A stretch of 64,000 bases of DNA, taken from NCBI GenBank assembly GCA_963727045.1, contig CAVSES010000001.1, positions 1,426,001 through 1,490,000 on the forward strand. Reading direction: 5' to 3'. The notes under the pieces were generated by a model. It saw only the letters and a program-made list of their open reading frames with translations. It had not been told where the DNA came from and made no database searches. Position numbers and translations under genes: made by a program. Source of the DNA: Bog-1198 sp963727045. GTDB taxonomy: Bacteria > Pseudomonadota > Gammaproteobacteria > Steroidobacterales > Steroidobacteraceae. Positions within the stretch are counted from its first letter, which is position 1; each line of letters starts with the position of its first letter. Shown here in pieces: positions 51,745 to 60,256 of this stretch.

Positions 51745-52557
51745 ATGGGACGCATCAACGGCAAAGTCGCGGTGGTCTTGGGTGCCGCCGGCGAAGGCAA
51801 CATGGGACAGGTCATCGCGCGCCGCTTCGCGTCGGAAGGAGCGCGCCTCATTGTGGCGGGCCGCACCGAATCGACGCTGCGCGCGCTCGGCGCGGAACTC
51901 GGCGGAGAACACTTCGTGTGCGACATCACGCGCAGCGCCGATGTGACCGCGCTCGCGCGATACTGCACGGAGCGCTGCGGACGCATCGACATTGCGGTCA
52001 ATTGCACCGGCTGGGCGCCGATGACCAAACTTCTCGAGGTCAAGGAGGAGGAACTGGACAGGCTGTGCGCGCTGCAGTTCAAGGGCGTCTATTTCTTTCT
52101 TCAAAACATGGTGGCGCAGATGGCGGCGAGCGGCGGTGGATCGATCGTGCAGATGTCGTCCGCATCGGCCTACGCCCTGCTCTACAACCACGCCGCCTAC
52201 ATCGCGACGAAGTCCGCGGGCGATGCGCTGGTGCGGTGTTTCGCGAACGAATTCGGTGCAAGGAACATCCGCGTCAACTCCATCGCGCCGGGGCTCACCG
52301 CAAGCCCCATGACGGCGCACGAGATGCAGCTGCCCGGGCTCAAGGAAGCCTTCGTCAAGGAATACCCTCTCGGCCGCATCGGCACCGCCGCGGACATCGC
52401 CAACGCAGCGTTGTGGCTGGCGAGCGATGAAAGCTTCGTCACCGGCCAGGTCCTGCAGGTGAACGGCGGCCTCACTCTGCGCCGCAATCCGACTCCGAGG
52501 GAGATCAACGCGAGCCTCAAAGCCGCCGCCGCCCCCGTTAAAAACAGTCAGTCCTGA
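51745..52557 (+). CDS. SDR-family oxidoreductase
   Basis: A 270-residue short-chain dehydrogenase: VVLGAAGEGNMGQVIARRFASEG, NADP-type Arg (VAGRTEST), and a Ser/Tyr/Lys triad in QMSSASAYALLYNHAAYIATKSAG. The C-terminus is GQVLQVNGGLTLRRN followed by a short tail. The last codons (KNSQS and stop) are formed by operator copy 5, so the regulatory site of the next gene is embedded in this coding end. Last gene of the ligase-VOC-VOC-SDR unit. Confidence 0.88.
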   Translation: MGRINGKVAVVLGAAGEGNMGQVIARRFASEGARLIVAGRTESTLRALGAELGGEHFVCDITRSADVTALARYCTERCGRIDIAVNCTGWAPMTKLLEVKEEELDRLCALQFKGVYFFLQNMVAQMAASGGGSIVQMSSASAYALLYNHAAYIATKSAGDALVRCFANEFGARNIRVNSIAPGLTASPMTAHEMQLPGLKEAFVKEYPLGRIGTAADIANAALWLASDESFVTGQVLQVNGGLTLRRNPTPREINASLKAAAAPVKNSQS

Positions 52558-52586
52558 TTGTTTTGTGGATACCCCGCTGCTACCAT
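52542..52586 (+). promoter_or_regulatory. Promoter with palindromic operator, copy 5 (AAACAGTCAGTCCTGATT)
   Basis: The 18-mer at 52542-52559 matches the reverse complement of copy 4 at 16 of 18 bases. TTGTTT (-35, 52558-52563), 17 bases, then TACCAT (-10, 52581-52586) repeat the geometry of copy 1. Transcription would begin near 52593, after the GTG at 52565, which argues for a downstream start for the third Rieske gene. The site overlaps the end of the preceding SDR gene. Confidence 0.65.
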
Positions 52587-52645
52587 CGGACACCAGCGCG
52601 GCCGCGCCCAAGCGGCCGCAAAAACACCCAGCCGAGGACGCCCCC

Positions 52646-54007
52646 GTGTCGGTCAATTACAAAGTCGAATGGCCCATGAATCTGCACGCACCCGCCGAAT
52701 CGCTCGAGGCGAAGCAGCCGCCGGTCGACAACGGCCTGGACGTGCCGGACCCCGCACGCTACTCCTCCGCCGAGTACATGAAGAAGGAATGGGAGCTTCT
52801 CTGGCCGCGCGTCTGGCTGCTTGCCGGGGTCACCCCCGACCTGCCGGAGTCGGGCGATTACCAGGTGTTCGAGATCGGACACGAGGAATTCTTGCTGGTT
52901 CGCCAGGACGATGCGTCGATCAAAGCCTTCTACAATGTGTGTCCCCACCGCGGCAATCGCATCTCCCTCAATGATCGCGGCAGCGTCGGCAGGTTCACCT
53001 GCGCTTTTCATGGCTGGCAATTCGCCTGCAACGGCAAACTCGAGAAGATCACGGACGAGCACACGTTCGATGCGCGCCTGATCGCCCATCGACCGGGCTT
53101 GCGCGAAGTAAGGTGCGAGGTCATCGGCGGGCTGATTTTCATCAACATGGACGGCAAGGCGCCGCCGCTGCGCGAGTGGATCGGCCTGCCCGCGGGTTAC
53201 ATCGAGAACTATGAAATCGACAGGATGAACGTGGTGCGGCACGTTCGCAGCGAATGGCGCGCGAACTGGAAGACCGGCATCGATGCCTTCTACGAAACCT
53301 ATCACCTGCCGTTCATCCATCCACAGACGCAGGGCGTGATGGAGGATTTCAGCCAGTACGATCTGTATCCCAACGGCTTCAGCCGCATGATCGTGCCGAT
53401 CGGCGTCAAGTCCCATCGCGTGGGCGACCAGGTCAGCGTCGATCCATATCAGCAGTACATGATGAAAGAGGCAGGCATCGACCCCGCGACGTTCACCGGC
53501 ACCGCGCGGGAGGTGCGCACGGCGATCCAGCAGGCCAAACGTGCCCGCGGCAAACGCTTCGGGCTCGGCTACTACGACAAACTGACCGATGCCCAGCTGA
53601 CCGACAGCTGGGCGACCGGGTATTTCCCCAACGTTCAAATCGGCATGCATCCGGAGGGCGTGTTCATCATGCGCTTCCTGCCGCACCCCACCGACCCGGA
53701 GCGTTTCTACTACGACAACATGACTCTGTTCCGCTACGTCGACGATCCTGGCTACACCGTGCCGGGCTGGATGGGTCTGCCCAGCGGCATGGATGTGACC
53801 GGCGCCACACGTCCGGATATCGAACGGGTGCCGGTGGATGTGCGGCCCAACCTGGGCGAGGTTCTCGACCAGGACGTGGAACTGGTTGCCGCCGTGCAGC
53901 GCGGCTCGAAGTCACGGGGTTTCCGCGGCCCCTTGTGGTCCGAACAGGAACAGCGGGTGCGCCATTTCCATCGCGAGCTGGACCGCTACATCAAGGGCGA
54001 AAAATAG
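52646..54007 (+). CDS. Rieske oxygenase large subunit (third)
   Basis: About 453 residues. Rieske ligands are CPHRGNRI and CAFHGWQFACNG; the mononuclear iron site is GIDAFYETYHLPFIHPQ; the C-terminus is KSRGFRGPLWSEQEQRVRHFHREL. It resembles the first Rieske oxygenase (same CxHRGN loop and terminal RHFH). Frame and family allow starts at GTG 52565, GTG 52646 or ATG 52676. I prefer 52646 because GAGGA lies seven bases upstream and the predicted transcript begins near 52593. Its end overlaps the converging enoyl-CoA hydratase gene by 17 bases. Confidence 0.9.
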   Translation: MSVNYKVEWPMNLHAPAESLEAKQPPVDNGLDVPDPARYSSAEYMKKEWELLWPRVWLLAGVTPDLPESGDYQVFEIGHEEFLLVRQDDASIKAFYNVCPHRGNRISLNDRGSVGRFTCAFHGWQFACNGKLEKITDEHTFDARLIAHRPGLREVRCEVIGGLIFINMDGKAPPLREWIGLPAGYIENYEIDRMNVVRHVRSEWRANWKTGIDAFYETYHLPFIHPQTQGVMEDFSQYDLYPNGFSRMIVPIGVKSHRVGDQVSVDPYQQYMMKEAGIDPATFTGTAREVRTAIQQAKRARGKRFGLGYYDKLTDAQLTDSWATGYFPNVQIGMHPEGVFIMRFLPHPTDPERFYYDNMTLFRYVDDPGYTVPGWMGLPSGMDVTGATRPDIERVPVDVRPNLGEVLDQDVELVAAVQRGSKSRGFRGPLWSEQEQRVRHFHRELDRYIKGEK

Positions 54008-54782
54008 GTCCCCGCTTCTCGAGAAATGCAGCGATGCCTTCGCGACCCTCGGGGGTCATCGCCCGATCGGCTATCGAGCGGCTTTCGCGCGCGAGCTGCG
54101 TTTCGAGGCCGGGCTCGGCCTCCGCCAGCAGCCGCTTGACCGCGCCGAACGCGCCCACCGGCCCGTTGCCCAAGCGTTCGGCGAGGGCGGAAGCCGCCGC
54201 CGCCAGAGCCTCGTCCTCGACCACCTGATTGACGAGTCCCCAATCCAGGGCCTGCTGCGCATCGAGCACCCGATTGGTGAGCAAGAGTTCCATGGCGCGC
54301 TTGTACCCCACGGCGCGCGGCAGCAGAAAGGTGCAGCCCGCGTCCGGCGTGAGACCCACCCCCGTGTAGGCGGGGGCAAACCTTGCGCTGCGCGCGGCGA
54401 TCGCGAGATCCGCCGCCAGCACGAGCCCCAATCCCGCACCCGCAGCCGTGCCGTTGACGGCCGCGATCACCGGCGCATCCAACCGGGCGAGAAGCGCCAT
54501 GCCGGCGTGTAGATTCGTCGTGAGCTCACGGAGGTAGGCACCCACGTCCGCTCCCGAGGCCACCATGGACTTGAGGTCGCCGCCGAAGCAGAAGTTCTTG
54601 CCCTGTCCGGTGAGCACGACTGCCCGCACCGCCGCTGAGGCCTCGATGGCGAAGGCCGCGGCGAGAAACTCGCGGCCGAATTCAAGGTTCATCGTGTTCG
54701 CCGACTCCGGCCGTGTCAGGGTGAGGAACGCCGTGTGATCACGTATGTCGAGGCTGACGGTCGCTGCGGTGATGCTGGCCAT
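53991..54782 (-). CDS. Enoyl-CoA hydratase/isomerase family protein
   Basis: A 263-residue crotonase-fold enzyme: VVLTGQGKNFCFGGDLKSM and APVIAAVNGTAAGAGLGLVLAADL form the oxyanion hole, and GVGLTPDAGCTFLLPRAVGY lies in the acyl pocket. The classical first Glu of hydratases is replaced (TAAGAGLG), and the Asp of LTPDAG suggests an isomerase-like or dienoyl-CoA-type activity. It is downstream of the HMG-CoA lyase gene on the same strand (54-base gap). Confidence 0.88.
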   Translation of the reverse strand: MASITAATVSLDIRDHTAFLTLTRPESANTMNLEFGREFLAAAFAIEASAAVRAVVLTGQGKNFCFGGDLKSMVASGADVGAYLRELTTNLHAGMALLARLDAPVIAAVNGTAAGAGLGLVLAADLAIAARSARFAPAYTGVGLTPDAGCTFLLPRAVGYKRAMELLLTNRVLDAQQALDWGLVNQVVEDEALAAAASALAERLGNGPVGAFGAVKRLLAEAEPGLETQLARESRSIADRAMTPEGREGIAAFLEKRGPIFRP

Positions 54783-54836
54783 GGATCGCCTTCTATAAAA
54801 AAGGTGAGATCAAACGTCTATGTTATTGTTTAACAG

Positions 54837-55754
54837 CTAATTGGCGCTAGTGTCGACCAGGTTCTTCGGGAAACCGCCCGCCCTGCTCAGCATTCCCGGA
54901 ACATCGCGGCCCATGGTGCCGGCCAACCATCGTGCCGCGGCGATCAGCCGATCCAAATCCAATCCGGTGCTGTAGCCCGACCGCGCCATCATGTAGGCCA
55001 CATCCTCGGTGGGAACATTCCCGGTGGCACGCGGCGCAAACGGACAGCCTCCGATGCCACCCAGCGATGCATCCACGATCTTGGCGCCCGCTTGAACCGC
55101 CGCCCACACATTGGCAAGTCCGGTATTTCGCGTGTTGTGGAAATGCACGCGGACCGGAAGCGGCTTGATCGCCGCGGCCACTCTTGCCACCAACGAGGAA
55201 ACCTCGCCCGGACTCGCGACGCCGATGGTGTCCGCCACTGCGACTTCCACCGGGCCTGCCGCCGCCGCCACTCGCGCCATCTCCACCACCCGCGAAGGAT
55301 CGACCTCGCCGTCGAACGGACAACCGAACGCCGTCGATATCGTTATTTGAGCCGGCCGCCCCTGCGCGCGCGCCAGACGCACGACCTCGCAGCACATCGC
55401 GAGCGATCCATCCGACGTGGCGCCCTGATTGCGTGAGGCAAATCCATCGGACGCAGCGCAGACCGCGCCAAGTTCGTCCATGCCCGCGTCCAAGGCGCGC
55501 AACGCGCCGCGTTTGTTCAGCACCAATCCGATGAACACGACACCGTCGCGGCGCGGCAAACCGGCCGCCACCGCCTCGGCATCCGCCATTTGAGGAACGA
55601 GTTTGGCATTCACGAAACTGGCCGCCTCGATTCGGCGCACACCCGCATCGAGTGCCCGACCGATGAACTCGAGTTTCTGCGAGGTCGTGAGCAGCACTGA
55701 CTCGTTCTGCAGCCCGTCTCGAGGGCCGACTTCCACCATCTCTATTTTTTCCAT
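54837..55754 (-). CDS. Hydroxymethylglutaryl-CoA lyase family protein
   Basis: A 305-residue DRE-TIM metallolyase: EMVEVGPRDGLQNESVLLTT at the start, metal ligands in VRVHFHNTRNTGLANVWAA, and the signature ASLGGIGGCPFAPRATGNVPTED with the catalytic Cys. It cleaves HMG-CoA to acetyl-CoA and acetoacetate, or a related 3-hydroxy-3-methylacyl-CoA. A terminal HMG-CoA-type intermediate would fit breakdown of a methyl-branched or isoprenoid chain. The upstream gap is AT-rich with an inverted repeat. Confidence 0.92.
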   Translation of the reverse strand: MEKIEMVEVGPRDGLQNESVLLTTSQKLEFIGRALDAGVRRIEAASFVNAKLVPQMADAEAVAAGLPRRDGVVFIGLVLNKRGALRALDAGMDELGAVCAASDGFASRNQGATSDGSLAMCCEVVRLARAQGRPAQITISTAFGCPFDGEVDPSRVVEMARVAAAAGPVEVAVADTIGVASPGEVSSLVARVAAAIKPLPVRVHFHNTRNTGLANVWAAVQAGAKIVDASLGGIGGCPFAPRATGNVPTEDVAYMMARSGYSTGLDLDRLIAAARWLAGTMGRDVPGMLSRAGGFPKNLVDTSAN

Positions 55755-55772
55755 ATCAAACTCTGTATTTTC

Positions 55773-55791
55773 AATATGTTAACTACATATT
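55773..55791. promoter_or_regulatory. Inverted repeat AATATGT-N5-ACATATT upstream of the HMG-CoA lyase gene
   Basis: A perfect seven-base inverted repeat with a five-base centre, in a 43-base AT-rich gap between the oxoprolinase stop and the lyase start. It differs from the regulon palindrome and may be a separate operator or part of a promoter. No strong -35/-10 pair is visible. Confidence 0.35.
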
Positions 55792-55797
55792 ATCATG

Positions 55798-58700
55798 TTA
55801 ATTATCCGACGTTCGCGCCGCTTGTCCGTATCCGCCGCCGCCCGGGCTGCAAACGACGAATGCGTCGCCGGCCTGCATGTCAACTTGCGCAAGATGGCCG
55901 AGGCGCTCCACGCGGCCATCCGCGCGCTCCACCCAGTTCTCCCCCACCGCACCGGGTTCGCCCCCCTGCAAGCCGAACGCGCCGTGAAGCCGGCCGTTGC
56001 TCAAGATGGATGCAGTCATCGGTTCCAGGAAGCGAATCCGGCGAATCGCGCCGTCGCCGCCCCGCCATCGCCCCGCGCCGCCGGTACCCGCCCGGATCTC
56101 GAAGGATTCGACCCGCACGGGAAAGCGAAATTCCAGGACTTCCGGGTCGGTGAGGCGCGAATTGGTCATGTGAGTTTGGACCACGCTCGTGCCGGCGAAT
56201 TCAGGCCCTGCGCCGGAACCGCCGGCAATCGTCTCGTAGTACTGAAGGCGCGCATTGCCGAAGGTGAAATTGTTCATCGTGCACTGGCTCGCCGCCATGA
56301 CGCCGAGCGCGCCCAACAGTGCATTCGTGACGCACGTGGAGGTCTCGACATTGCCCGCGACGACGGCGGCGGGGAAGCGCGGATTCAGCATGCAGCCTTC
56401 CGGCAGCATGACCCGCAGCGGCTTGAGGCATCCCGCATTGAGCGGAATGTCATCGTCCACCAAGGTGCGGAACACGTACAAGACCGCGGCGGCGGTGATG
56501 GCGCGCGGCGCGTTGAAATTGTTGGCCTGCTGAGCGCTGGTGCCGCTGAAGTCGATGCAGGCGCCGCGCTGCCGCGCATCGACCGACACGCTCACCCGGA
56601 TCCGCGCTCCGTTGTCGAGCGGCAGCGTGAACTCGCCGTCTCTGAGCGCCGTGATGACGCGGCGAACCGACTCTTCGGCATTGTCCTGCACGTGGCGCAT
56701 GTAGGCGATCACGGTATCGCGGCCATGTTCCGCGACCGCCGATTTGAGTTCGAGCGCACCCTTTTCGTTCGCGGCCACCTGTGCGCGCAAATCAGCGAGG
56801 TTTTGCGCGGGATTGCGCGACGGATGGGCCCCGGCGCCCAGCAAGTGGCGCAAGGCGGCTTCACGAATGGTGCCGCGCTCGATGAGCTTGAAGTTGTCGA
56901 TCAACACTCCTTCCTCGGCGATGCTGGTCGAGAACGGCGGCATGGAGCCCGGCGTTGTCCCGCCGATGTCGGCGTGGTGACCGCGCGAGGCCACGAAAAA
57001 GCCCGGGGACGCGTCGCCGTCATCGAGATGGACGGGCGTCACCACCGTCACGTCGGGCAGATGCGTGCCCCCGTGATAGGGATCATTCAAGACGTACACG
57101 TCCCCGCGTTGCATCTGCGGATTGCGATCGATGACCGTGCGGATCGACTCGCTCATCGATCCCAGATGCACCGGCATGTGCGGTGCATTGGCGATCAGCG
57201 AACCGTCAGCGTCGAACACCGCGCAGCTGAAATCCAGCCTTTCCTTGATGTTCACCGAGTACGCGGTGCTCTGCAGGCGCAGTCCCATTTGTTCGGCGAT
57301 GTTCATGAACACGTTATTGAACAATTCGAGCCGCACCGGGTCGACGCCGGTGCCCGCGGCATGGCGCACCTCGCGCGGACGAACGCGCTTGAGCTCGACG
57401 CACCCCCCCTCCAATCCCACGGCCTGCCAGCCCGGCTCGATGACCGTGGTCGCATTGCGCTCGGCAAGGACCGCGGGGCCCTCGATATTCACTCCGGCGG
57501 GCAACCCCTCGGAACGGAACAGCCGCGCTTCGCGCCAACCCGCGGACTCCTCATCCTCGATGCAGTACATCCGTATCGTTGCCACCGCCCCCGCGCCGGC
57601 GGTGGTCATGTCGCGCGGACGCCCTGCCTCCCGGGCGTCCGCTCCCGCGAGGATGCACTCGACGGATACCGACTCGATCACGAGCACGAGCTGCGGCATC
57701 AGAAAGGCGAAGCGGCGGCGATAGAGGTGTTCGAAGCTGCCGCGAATGGCCGCCACGGCTTCCCGCGGGGTGCTGCGCATGGGCAACTCGCAGGCCAATG
57801 CGGTGTCCGTGCCCTCGTAGCGGATGTGCACGTGAAACACGGTGCGCGGCTCGGCGGCGGCGCTGCCCAACGTTTGCTCGCGAAGTTCTGCGGCCGCTTC
57901 GTCCTCGAGAAGGCCGGCCCGGCTTCGCGCCTCGCGTACTCCACTCTCGTCGAGTGCAAGCTCCACCGCCGCGGCCCGCAAGGCGCTCTGATCGGCGAGT
58001 CCCATCCCGTAGGCAGACAGCACGCCGGCGAGCGGGTGGATGAACACGCGGGTCATGCCAAGCGCATCCGCCACCTGACAGGCATGTTGACCGCCGGCGC
58101 CGCCGAAGCATTGCAGCGTATAGGCGCTCACGTCGTAGCCCCGCATGACCGAAATGCGCTTCACCGCGTTGGCCATGCTCGCCGTGGCGATCCGCAGCGC
58201 GCCGGCGGCGATCTCGACCGCATCGATCGGATTGCCGGTGGCCGCGCTCATCTGCTCTGCCAGCGCCGCGAAGCCCCGCGCGACGATGTCCCCATCCAGA
58301 GATTCATTGGCTTGCGGGCCGAAGACCCGCGGAAAGTACCGAGGTTGGATCCGCCCCAGCAAAACATTCGCGTCCGTAATCGTGAGCGGCCCGGAACGCC
58401 GGTAGCACGCGGGTCCAGGATTCGCTCCCGCGGACTCCGGCCCGACGCGCAGGCGTGCGCCGTCGAACCGGATGATCGAACCGCCGCCGGCCGCGATGCT
58501 GTGAATGCTCATCATCGGCGCGCGAACCCGCACGCCGCCCACTGCCGTGTCGAATGCGCGCTCATACTCTCCCGCGAAGTGGCTGACATCGGTGGAGGTG
58601 CCCCCCATGTCGAACCCGATGAGCTTGGCGTGGCCCGCCGCCTGCGCGGTGCGCGCCATGCCGACGATCCCGCCGGCCGGACCCGAAAGTATTGCGTCCT

Positions 58701-59457
58701 TTCCCTGGAACCGGTGCGCCCGGGCCAACCCGCCCGAACTTTGCATGAAGTACAGCGGCACCCCGGGCATCCGCTCGGCCACGCGATCCACATATCGCCG
58801 CAAAATCGGCGAGAGGTAGGCGTCCACGACCGTGGTGTCGCCGCGCGGCACGAGCTTCATGAGGGGGCTCACGCGATGCGAAACCGAAATCTGTGTAAAG
58901 CCGATCCGTCGTGCCACTCCCTCGGCGGCGAGTTCGTGCCGGACATGGCGGAAGCCGTGAAGAAACACGATCGCGCAGGAACGCAGGCCTGCCTCGAATG
59001 CCGCCTGCAATTGCAGGGCGAGCGCGGATTCATCCAGCGGCTCTACCGTATCGCCGCCGGCACCAATGCGCTCGTGCGCCTCGATCACACGTTCGTACAG
59101 CATTTCGGGCAGCACAATGTGCCGGTCGAACAGGCGCGGCCTGGCTTGCGTCGCAATCCGCAGCGCATCGCGAAACCCCCGGGTGATGATCAACGCGATG
59201 CGTTCGCCCTTGCGCTCCAGAAGCGCGTTGGTGGCGACCGTCGTCCCCATCTTCACGCACGCCACCCGCTCGGGCGTGATCGGCTCGTCCGCCGCGAGCC
59301 CGAGCATCCGCCGCACCCCTTCCACCGCGGCGTCCGGATATTGCGATGGATTCTCCGACAGCAGTTTTTCAGTGTGCAGGCCGCCGTCCGGCGCACATCC
59401 GACGATGTCGGTGAACGTGCCTCCCCGGTCGATCCAAAATTGCCAACGTGCGTCCAC
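55798..59457 (-). CDS. 5-oxoprolinase/hydantoinase family protein, HyuA-HyuB fusion
   Basis: A 1219-residue protein of the ATP-dependent oxoprolinase type. The HyuA half opens with the phosphate-binding IDRGGTFTDIVG and contains MGTTVATNALLERKGER and FDMGGTSTDVSHFAG. The HyuB half begins about residue 680 (DPVRLELFNNVFMNIAEQMG) and contains YVLNDPYHGGTHLPDVTVV. Homologues hydrolyse 5-oxoproline or hydantoins, and related split enzymes carboxylate acetone or acetophenone. In this catabolic neighbourhood a lactam, cyclic amide or ketone substrate is possible. Intact. Confidence 0.9.
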   Translation of the reverse strand: MDARWQFWIDRGGTFTDIVGCAPDGGLHTEKLLSENPSQYPDAAVEGVRRMLGLAADEPITPERVACVKMGTTVATNALLERKGERIALIITRGFRDALRIATQARPRLFDRHIVLPEMLYERVIEAHERIGAGGDTVEPLDESALALQLQAAFEAGLRSCAIVFLHGFRHVRHELAAEGVARRIGFTQISVSHRVSPLMKLVPRGDTTVVDAYLSPILRRYVDRVAERMPGVPLYFMQSSGGLARAHRFQGKDAILSGPAGGIVGMARTAQAAGHAKLIGFDMGGTSTDVSHFAGEYERAFDTAVGGVRVRAPMMSIHSIAAGGGSIIRFDGARLRVGPESAGANPGPACYRRSGPLTITDANVLLGRIQPRYFPRVFGPQANESLDGDIVARGFAALAEQMSAATGNPIDAVEIAAGALRIATASMANAVKRISVMRGYDVSAYTLQCFGGAGGQHACQVADALGMTRVFIHPLAGVLSAYGMGLADQSALRAAAVELALDESGVREARSRAGLLEDEAAAELREQTLGSAAAEPRTVFHVHIRYEGTDTALACELPMRSTPREAVAAIRGSFEHLYRRRFAFLMPQLVLVIESVSVECILAGADAREAGRPRDMTTAGAGAVATIRMYCIEDEESAGWREARLFRSEGLPAGVNIEGPAVLAERNATTVIEPGWQAVGLEGGCVELKRVRPREVRHAAGTGVDPVRLELFNNVFMNIAEQMGLRLQSTAYSVNIKERLDFSCAVFDADGSLIANAPHMPVHLGSMSESIRTVIDRNPQMQRGDVYVLNDPYHGGTHLPDVTVVTPVHLDDGDASPGFFVASRGHHADIGGTTPGSMPPFSTSIAEEGVLIDNFKLIERGTIREAALRHLLGAGAHPSRNPAQNLADLRAQVAANEKGALELKSAVAEHGRDTVIAYMRHVQDNAEESVRRVITALRDGEFTLPLDNGARIRVSVSVDARQRGACIDFSGTSAQQANNFNAPRAITAAAVLYVFRTLVDDDIPLNAGCLKPLRVMLPEGCMLNPRFPAAVVAGNVETSTCVTNALLGALGVMAASQCTMNNFTFGNARLQYYETIAGGSGAGPEFAGTSVVQTHMTNSRLTDPEVLEFRFPVRVESFEIRAGTGGAGRWRGGDGAIRRIRFLEPMTASILSNGRLHGAFGLQGGEPGAVGENWVERADGRVERLGHLAQVDMQAGDAFVVCSPGGGGYGQAARTSDN

Positions 59458-59477
59458 GGCGGTTCAAGGAATCATTT

Positions 59478-60248
59478 CTAGCGGGTGCGCAATCGCAGGC
59501 TCTCCCAGCTCGCATCGGCGACCCAGCCGCCGTCGACCGGAAGGCTGACCCCGTTGATGAACCCGTTGCGATCGCCGTCTGCGAGAAAGGCGATCGCCTC
59601 GGCCACATCTTCCGCCCGGGCGAAGCGCGCCATGGGCACCCGGTTGACGATGTCGGCGTCCGAATAGGCGCCGCTTCCCTGGTCCGCAACGTCCATCTCG
59701 GTCTTGATCCATCCTGGACATACCGCGTTGACGCGCACGCCGCGGCCGCCCCATTCGGCTGCAAGCGACCTGGTCAGACCAATGAGCCCGTGTTTGGACG
59801 AGTTGTAGGCGCTGCGATGGCTGACGCCGGCGAGGCCCGCGACCGAAGCGACATTGACGATGCTGCCCTGCCGGCGGGCGAGCATCTGCGCACCGAGGTG
59901 CCGGCACAACAGAAAAGGTCCGAACAGATTGATGTTCATGACGCGCTGCCATTGCGCGGCGGTGGTGTCTTCCGCAGGGGCGATGAGGCTGATGCCGGCG
60001 TTGTTCACCAGACCGTCGGCCCCGCCGAACTCCCCGGCGACCCATTGCGCCAATCGCTCAACGAACGGTTCTGAAGAGACGTCGCCCGACATTCCCGCGA
60101 CCTGCGCTCCGCCGCCGCGCAGCCGCTCCACGTGGCCGTCGACCGCCTGAAGGTCCACCAGGATCACACGGTAATCGCGTCGCGCCAGAAGCGTGGCCGT
60201 GGCAAGGCCCACGCCTTGGGCCGCTCCTGTTACCACAATCGTTTTCAT
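59478..60248 (-). CDS. SDR-family oxidoreductase
   Basis: A 256-residue short-chain dehydrogenase: MKTIVVTGAAQGVGLATATLL, LVDLQAVDGH (NAD-type Asp), LVNNAGISLIAPAED, NVASVAGLAGVSHRSAYNSSKHG, VNAVCPGWIKTEMD, GFINGVSLPVDGGWVA. AGGAG lies five bases before the ATG at 60248. It lies between the MFS carrier gene (8-base gap) and the oxoprolinase gene (20-base gap), so the three are probably cotranscribed. Confidence 0.88.
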   Translation of the reverse strand: MKTIVVTGAAQGVGLATATLLARRDYRVILVDLQAVDGHVERLRGGGAQVAGMSGDVSSEPFVERLAQWVAGEFGGADGLVNNAGISLIAPAEDTTAAQWQRVMNINLFGPFLLCRHLGAQMLARRQGSIVNVASVAGLAGVSHRSAYNSSKHGLIGLTRSLAAEWGGRGVRVNAVCPGWIKTEMDVADQGSGAYSDADIVNRVPMARFARAEDVAEAIAFLADGDRNGFINGVSLPVDGGWVADASWESLRLRTR

Positions 60249-60256
60249 CTCATCTC

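Noticed and set aside
55795..59481. Open frame of 1228 codons antisense to the oxoprolinase gene
   Set aside because: Shadow of a perfectly conserved enzyme; His/Arg/Val-rich translation without any recognisable fold.
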